Below are positions 59,449 to 64,000 of a stretch of 64,000 nucleotides of DNA, in pieces. The notes under the pieces were generated by a model that saw only the letters and a program-made list of their open reading frames with translations, ran no database searches and had not been told where the DNA came from. This DNA comes from Brevundimonas sp. MF30-B (lineage in GTDB: Bacteria > Pseudomonadota > Alphaproteobacteria > Caulobacterales > Caulobacteraceae), in the NCBI RefSeq assembly GCF_004683885.1, contig NZ_CP038440.1, positions 1,274,001 to 1,338,000 of the forward strand, read 5' to 3'. The position numbers and the translations under genes were made by a program. The number at the start of each line of letters is the position of its first letter. The first letter of the stretch is position 1.

Positions 59449-60438
59449 GTGCGGCACGACAAGGCGGCCATGGTGATCGAACTGGCGCGGGCCCTGGCCG
59501 GCAGCGCCGAGGGGCTGACGCTCGACGAAATGGCGCGCGCCATGGGCGTGGGCCGGCGGACGGCCGAGCGGATGCGCGACGCCGTCCTGGCCCTGTTTCC
59601 GCAAACGGAGGAGATGTCGGACCCGCCGACCAAGCGCTGGCGCATCCGGGGCGGCCTGTCCGCCTTCGAACAGGCGCCGACGGCGGTCGAGATGGTCGAG
59701 CTGGCCCGTGCGGCTCAATCCTTGCGCGCGTCGGGCGAACCCGCGCGGGCGGCGGCGCTCGAGGCGTTGGAACGCAAGGTCAGGGCGGCCATGCGCTCCA
59801 CGACGCTGAATCGCATGGCGCCCGATCTGGAGGCCCTGGTGCGGGCCGAGACAATCGCCGTTCAGGCCGGCCCTCGCCCTTCGGCGGACGAAGCCATGCT
59901 GGCCGAAATCCGCGGGGCCCTGCTGGCGCAACGGCCGCTCGGATTCGTCTATTCGCGGCCGGGGGCGGAGCCCAGGCGGCGCACCGTGACGCCCTGCGGG
60001 GTGATGTTCGGGCGGGCCAACTATCTGGTCGCCGCCGACAGCGACAGCGGCCGCATCCAGACCTTCCGCCTGGACCGGATGAGCGGCGTCGAGGCAGGCG
60101 AGGGCATGGCCGTTCCGCCCGCCGATTTCGACTTGGGCGTCTTCGCCAGCCAGTCTTTCGGCATCTATCAGGACCAGGTCGAGGACGTGGTGCTGCGCAT
60201 CACGCCCGAGGGCGCCGCCGAAGCGCGGGCCTGGCGCTGGCATCCGACCCAGACCGTCGAAGATCAGGCCGACGGTTCTGTGATCGTGCGCTTTCGTGCG
60301 TCCGGCATGCGCGAACTGGCCTGGCATCTGTTCAGCTGGGGCGACCAGGCGGCCATCGTCGCGCCCGACCGGCTCAAGGCGGTCATGGCGGCGGAACTGG
60401 CGGCCGCCACACGCGCTTTGGACGCCGCCGACGCATGA
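59449..60438 (+). CDS. WYL-domain transcriptional regulator
   Basis: 329 residues starting at GTG 59449 (GGTGGAG upstream). N-terminal winged helix MVIELARALAGSAEGLTLDEMARAMGVGRRTAERMRDAVLALFP, then the WYL domain (RPLGFVYSRPGAEPRRRTVTPCGVMFGRANYLVAADSDSGRIQTFRLDRMS). Such regulators bind ligand or nucleic acid and often control DNA-damage or defence genes. Its target is not evident; it is divergent from the small 70-residue gene. Confidence 0.88.
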   Translation: MRHDKAAMVIELARALAGSAEGLTLDEMARAMGVGRRTAERMRDAVLALFPQTEEMSDPPTKRWRIRGGLSAFEQAPTAVEMVELARAAQSLRASGEPARAAALEALERKVRAAMRSTTLNRMAPDLEALVRAETIAVQAGPRPSADEAMLAEIRGALLAQRPLGFVYSRPGAEPRRRTVTPCGVMFGRANYLVAADSDSGRIQTFRLDRMSGVEAGEGMAVPPADFDLGVFASQSFGIYQDQVEDVVLRITPEGAAEARAWRWHPTQTVEDQADGSVIVRFRASGMRELAWHLFSWGDQAAIVAPDRLKAVMAAELAAATRALDAADA

Positions 60439-60506
60439 CGAAGGCTTAAGGTGACCAGCCCGTGCGCCGACCTTAGGACCGGGACGTCGCTCGTGGAGAA
60501 GCTCGC

Positions 60507-61970
60507 ATGAAGATCCGGTCGTTCGCTGTTTCCGCCCTGGCCCTGGCCGCCGCCCTGACCGCCCTGACGGGATGTGCGCCGGCGGGATCGGTCTCCGACG
60601 TCCGGCTGCCAGGGCTTGCCGGCCTGGAGGCTCGGCCGACGGTGGTGAGAATCAGCCGGGACAGTCAGGGCCGGTTCGAGGCGGTCTATGAGCTGGACCG
60701 CGATGCGCCTGTCTGGGCCTTCCGCCGATCCGCCCTGTCGCGCGAGGGCCGGCGGCCGTGGCGGCTTGACCAATGGCGAGTGACCACGCCGGGCGTGACG
60801 CTCAGCCGGGTCGGCTTCTACGACGTGCTGACCGCGGAGGGCGGCGGTCCCGTGCCGCGCCAGGTGCGGGTGGCGCTGACGCCGGTCTCGGCCGACGTGG
60901 AGGCGGACTACGATCCGGCGCTGATGTTCTCGAGCGGCGACATGGCGCTTTACACCGACCATTTCGATGTCATCCCCTATGGCCGCCTGGCCGAGGTCGA
61001 GGCCTTGCCGAGCGATATGAACCAGGTCTCCACGCCCGGCTCCGGCCCCGTAGAGACGCGCTTTCGGGATGCACGCGGCCCGGTTCTGTTTCGCGGCGAG
61101 CGGGTCGCCGAGGCGGTCGGCCGAAACGCCAACACCTACGTCCTGTTCGGCGCAGGCGAGGCAAGCACAAGCCAAGGCGTGGCCGCCATCGTCGATCCGG
61201 GCTTGCCCGCATGGATCGGCGACGAGCTGGAAGCCTTCACGCCGCGCATTCTGGACTTTTACGCCCAGCGCCTGGGACCCAAGCCTGGCGCGACGCCGAC
61301 CGTGATGGTCAGTTGGCGCGGGCCCTCTAGCGGCCGCAACAGCCTGGGCGGCAGCGTCATGAGCGGGCTGATCGTCATGACCTTCGAGGGGGCCGGGCTG
61401 ACCCGCGTGGACCCGTCGGCCATCGTGCGGTCGCGCTGGTTCATCGGCCACGAGGCGGCGCACTTCTGGCTCGGACAGGCCGTGCGCTACGAATTCGCCC
61501 GTGACGCCTGGATAACCGAGGGCGGGGCCGACCTGATGGCGGTTCGGGGGCTGAAGGCGCTGGATCCGACCTACGACGCTCGCGCTGAACTGCAGAACGA
61601 GGTCAACGACTGCGCCCGGTTGGCCGTGCGTTCAGTGGCCGAGGCCGGCGACCGCGGCGAGCACCGCGCCTATTACGCCTGCGGGGCCGTCTTCGCCATG
61701 GCGGCCGAGGGGGCGCAGGCCCAGCGCGGCGGCGGCGATTTCTTCGACTTCTTGCGCCCGCTGATCGACACCAACCGCGAGGACGGCGTGCTGACACGGG
61801 ATGAATGGCTGACGGCGCTGACGCGGGCTTCCCGTGACCCGTCGCTGCGCCTGGACGTGGAGCGTCTGCTGGATCAGGGCGCGCCCGATCCCGCCGCCGT
61901 CATCGCCCGCCTGTTCCAGCGGACAGGCGTGGCGCATCGGGTCGAGAACGGACGGGTGGTGCTGCTCTAG
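60507..61970 (+). CDS. Lipoprotein with M1-like gluzincin active site
   Basis: 487 residues. Lipobox LTGC (C23). A beta domain is followed by a metallopeptidase region: H315-E-A-A-H319 in GHEAAHFWLG and E338 in ITEGGADLM, exactly 18 residues apart, as in M1 aminopeptidases. It therefore probably binds zinc and hydrolyses peptides at the cell envelope. The M1 GxMEN exopeptidase motif was not found, so exopeptidase activity is uncertain. Its end overlaps the convergent ScfR gene by 4 bases. Confidence 0.82.
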   Translation: MKIRSFAVSALALAAALTALTGCAPAGSVSDVRLPGLAGLEARPTVVRISRDSQGRFEAVYELDRDAPVWAFRRSALSREGRRPWRLDQWRVTTPGVTLSRVGFYDVLTAEGGGPVPRQVRVALTPVSADVEADYDPALMFSSGDMALYTDHFDVIPYGRLAEVEALPSDMNQVSTPGSGPVETRFRDARGPVLFRGERVAEAVGRNANTYVLFGAGEASTSQGVAAIVDPGLPAWIGDELEAFTPRILDFYAQRLGPKPGATPTVMVSWRGPSSGRNSLGGSVMSGLIVMTFEGAGLTRVDPSAIVRSRWFIGHEAAHFWLGQAVRYEFARDAWITEGGADLMAVRGLKALDPTYDARAELQNEVNDCARLAVRSVAEAGDRGEHRAYYACGAVFAMAAEGAQAQRGGGDFFDFLRPLIDTNREDGVLTRDEWLTALTRASRDPSLRLDVERLLDQGAPDPAAVIARLFQRTGVAHRVENGRVVLL

Positions 61971-63409
61971 GCGGGCGCGAAAGGGTAGGGGCTGACGGAC
62001 TTGGTCCAGTCGTCCACCGCCAGGGGCCGGTCGACCGGCGGCGCGGCGCGTTCGGCGCACGGGTGGCGGTGGCACAGTCGGCAGGACGGGCCGATGGGCG
62101 TCACCTCGGGCGCCGCCAGATCCAGACCCCGCGCGTAGACCAGCCGCGAGGCGTGCTCCAATTCGCAGCCCAGGCCGATGGCCAGGTCGTGGCCTTCGGA
62201 CCAGGCGTCGTGGCCCTGACGATCCACGGTGCGAGCCAGGGTGAACCAGCGCGCGCCCGGTCGCCCGTCCTGCTCGGGCGTCTCGACGATCTGGGTGACG
62301 ATGCGGCCCGGCGTGCGGAAGGCCGAGTGCAGCCGCCAGCGCGGGCACGCCCCGCCGTAGCGGGCGAAGGGAAAGGCGGCGGATGCATAGCGTTTTGACA
62401 CATTGCCGGCCTGGTCGACCCGCATGAGGAAGAAGGGCACGCCACGCGCGCCGGGCCGCGACAGGGTCGTCAGCCGATGCGCCGCCTGTTCGAACGAGAC
62501 GCCGAAGCGCGCCTGAAGCCTGGCGAGATCATAGCCCGTCTCCTCGGCGGCCTGATGAAAGGCCGCGTAGGGCATCAGGATCGCCGCCGCCAGGGTGTTG
62601 GCCAGCGACACGCGCAGCAGGGCGCGCGTCTGCGGATCCGGCGGTGCGGCCGCCTCGACCAGATCGGTCAGCAGCGCCCCGTGCTCGGACAGGCCGAGCT
62701 GATAGGCCAGGGCGAAGGCGCGCGACGAGGGCGACAGGCTGTCGGACAGCAGCAGCCGCCGCCGGTGCGGGTCCAGACGGCGCGTCCATTCGACCATGAC
62801 ATCGGCCGGCAGGGTCTTCACCGCCAATCCGTGCGGCGAGATCAGGCGGGCGCGGGCGCGAGCCTCGAACCCGTCGTCGGGCAGGCCGTCCGCCAGCAGG
62901 GCGGCGAGGGCCTCGCCGGCGGCGTCCAGCTCGGGAAAGGCGTTCCGCCGGGCCTGAACGAAGGCGCGGACCCACTCGGCGGGCGTATCCTCGGTCGCGG
63001 CCGCGCCGGGCTGTTCGGCGACGGCGTTCAGCCGCTCGCGCTGATCCCGCACGGCGCGATACAGCCGCAGCAGAGCGTCGGCCACGGCGGGCTGGTCGTC
63101 GGCGAGTTGCAGAATCTCGTGACGGGGCGCGCCGACGCCCGACAGCAGCGGGTCGGCGAACACCTCCGCCAGTTCGGCCTCGGACGGGCCCGACCCCGAG
63201 CCGAACGCCCGCAGGTCCACGTCATAGGTTTCGGCCAGGCGCAGCAGCAGCTGGGCCGACACCGGCCGCTGATTGCGTTCGATGTGGTTCAGATAGCTGG
63301 GGGAAACGCCGAGATCGGCGGCCATGGCGGTCTGGCTGAGCGCGCGCTCGCGCCGCAGCCGCTTCAGTCGGCCGCCTAGAAACAGCTTGCGATCCGCCCC
63401 CTTGGCCAT
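61967..63409 (-). CDS. ScfR/RamB-type short-chain acyl-CoA regulator
   Basis: 480 residues. N-terminal XRE helix-turn-helix ([43 protein letters not shown]), then an IrrE-like region and the DUF2083 domain. A C-terminal cysteine cluster [16 protein letters not shown] is typical. RamB controls isocitrate lyase and acetate genes; here the divergent aceA confirms that role. The ligand is probably acetyl- or propionyl-CoA. Confidence 0.92.
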   Translation of the reverse strand: MAKGADRKLFLGGRLKRLRRERALSQTAMAADLGVSPSYLNHIERNQRPVSAQLLLRLAETYDVDLRAFGSGSGPSEAELAEVFADPLLSGVGAPRHEILQLADDQPAVADALLRLYRAVRDQRERLNAVAEQPGAAATEDTPAEWVRAFVQARRNAFPELDAAGEALAALLADGLPDDGFEARARARLISPHGLAVKTLPADVMVEWTRRLDPHRRRLLLSDSLSPSSRAFALAYQLGLSEHGALLTDLVEAAAPPDPQTRALLRVSLANTLAAAILMPYAAFHQAAEETGYDLARLQARFGVSFEQAAHRLTTLSRPGARGVPFFLMRVDQAGNVSKRYASAAFPFARYGGACPRWRLHSAFRTPGRIVTQIVETPEQDGRPGARWFTLARTVDRQGHDAWSEGHDLAIGLGCELEHASRLVYARGLDLAAPEVTPIGPSCRLCHRHPCAERAAPPVDRPLAVDDWTKSVSPYPFAPA

Positions 63410-63418
63410 GCCTCATCG

Positions 63419-63465
63419 TGTCACAACATGACAAGAACGCAAGAGTCATATCGCGACAAGATGAC
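63419..63465. promoter_or_regulatory. Candidate operators between the ScfR-type gene and aceA
   Basis: TGTCA (63419-63423) and TGACA (63429-63433) form one dyad; GTCAT (63445-63449) and ATGAC (63461-63465) form a second, with TCGCGA at its centre. Both lie between the divergent starts and may bind the ScfR-type protein. Confidence 0.5.
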
Positions 63466-63561
63466 TTTATGGGCGCCGCTCGAACTGTATCGGTTGTGAC
63501 CGTCGCGTGTTCTGCTGATCGAAACCCGGCTTCGGCCGTTTCCCGACCCCAGGACCCGACC

Positions 63562-64000
63562 ATGACCAGCTTCGCCGATCTCGTCCCTTCCCCCGCCGGC
63601 CGTTTCGACGGCGTCGAGCGGCCTTATTCGCCCGAAGACGTCCTACGCCTGCGCGGCTCGGTGCCGGTCACCCACACCCTCGCGGAGCGGGGCGCCAATC
63701 GCCTGTGGGAGCTGCTGCATTCCGAGCCCTACATCAATGCGCTGGGCGCCGTGACCGGCAATCAGGCCATGCAGATGGTCCGCGCGGGCCTGAAGGCCAT
63801 CTATCTGTCGGGTTGGCAGGTCGCCGCCGACGCCAACACCGCCGGCGCCATGTATCCCGATCAGTCGCTGTACCCGGCCAACGCCGCACCGGAACTGTGC
63901 CGCCGCATTAACCGCACCCTGCAGCGCGCCGACCAGATCGAGCACGCCGAGGGCGGCGCCAAGCGTGACTGGTTCGCCCCGATCGTCGCTGACGCCGAGG
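63562..64000 (+). CDS. aceA: Isocitrate lyase, partial (cut by window end)
   Basis: 146 residues are visible from ATG 63562. The family features [73 protein letters not shown] are unmistakable; the catalytic KKCGH lies beyond the edge. It splits isocitrate to glyoxylate and succinate, the entry to the glyoxylate bypass used on acetate or fatty acids. Divergent from its probable regulator. Confidence 0.96.
   Translation, partial: MTSFADLVPSPAGRFDGVERPYSPEDVLRLRGSVPVTHTLAERGANRLWELLHSEPYINALGAVTGNQAMQMVRAGLKAIYLSGWQVAADANTAGAMYPDQSLYPANAAPELCRRINRTLQRADQIEHAEGGAKRDWFAPIVADAE

Overview
The window is GC-rich, gene-dense DNA from an alphaproteobacterium, most probably a member of the Caulobacterales (Brevundimonas or Caulobacter type). 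The evidence is a DUF1153/SciP gene next to hook genes, sigma-54 flagellar promoters, an alphaproteobacterial direct-repeat LexA box (GAAC-N7-GAAC), the GCS2-type glutamate-cysteine ligase, and TonB-dependent-receptor and acyl-CoA-dehydrogenase content. Species is not determinable from sequence reading alone. No rRNA, tRNA, CRISPR array or complete prophage was seen.

Layout. 0-3.4 kb: a partial HEPN-like gene, an FAD/NAD(P)-binding protein, a DUF1543 protein and two small secreted cysteine-containing proteins. 3.5-9.4 kb: a probable catabolic unit with a LacI-type regulator, a TauE/SafE permease, a dihydrodipicolinate-synthase-family enzyme, an Nramp-related transporter lacking the usual metal ligands and an AlgE-like porin, with a palindromic operator in front of the enzyme. 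9.7-18.1 kb: accessory-looking DNA. It holds an SbtA-type bicarbonate permease with a divergent LysR regulator, a TerB-like protein, a beta-carbonic anhydrase, a lipoprotein, a Ca2+/Na+ antiporter, a lone tyrosine recombinase, a minimal mercury-type operon (MerT plus a GDCCVxC protein, with divergent MerR) and small hypotheticals. Two near-identical copies of a structured 5' leader precede two unrelated genes here. 18.2-24.6 kb: hybrid histidine kinase, two tandem paralogous lipoproteins (one with OmpA), gshA, an ion channel, rsmE and a YoeB/YefM toxin-antitoxin pair coupled to rsmE.

24.7-31.9 kb: two acyl-CoA dehydrogenases with a MerR regulator, DUF2256, a DoxX-like protein, SelO and NhaA. 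32-43.4 kb: a TonB receptor, an RND pump with its adaptor, LepA and an S9 peptidase. 43.4-52.9 kb: hemerythrin, mnmA, sciP, then the hook cluster flgE-flgD-fliK transcribed divergently from flgK-flgL. The region between the two hook operons carries two sigma-54 promoters and an inverted pair of 31-base elements that look like activator sites. 52.9-55.6 kb: a radical SAM protein and a DUF4130-UdgX fusion under a LexA box. 55.7-59.1 kb: a complete Mla/MCE-type lipid ABC transporter (permease, ATPase, MCE protein, auxiliary lipoprotein). 59.1-64 kb: a WYL regulator, a gluzincin lipoprotein, an ScfR/RamB-type regulator and the divergent start of isocitrate lyase, cut by the window edge.

The strongest candidate for something undescribed is the duplicated leader at 11708-11889 and 13337-13506. 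A 75-base core is about 92 percent identical, all differences fall in one hairpin tip with pairing retained, a closing stem is present, and both copies have a long-range complement just ahead of the ribosome binding site. The runners-up are the LexA-controlled radical SAM/UdgX pair and the mirrored control region of the hook operons.
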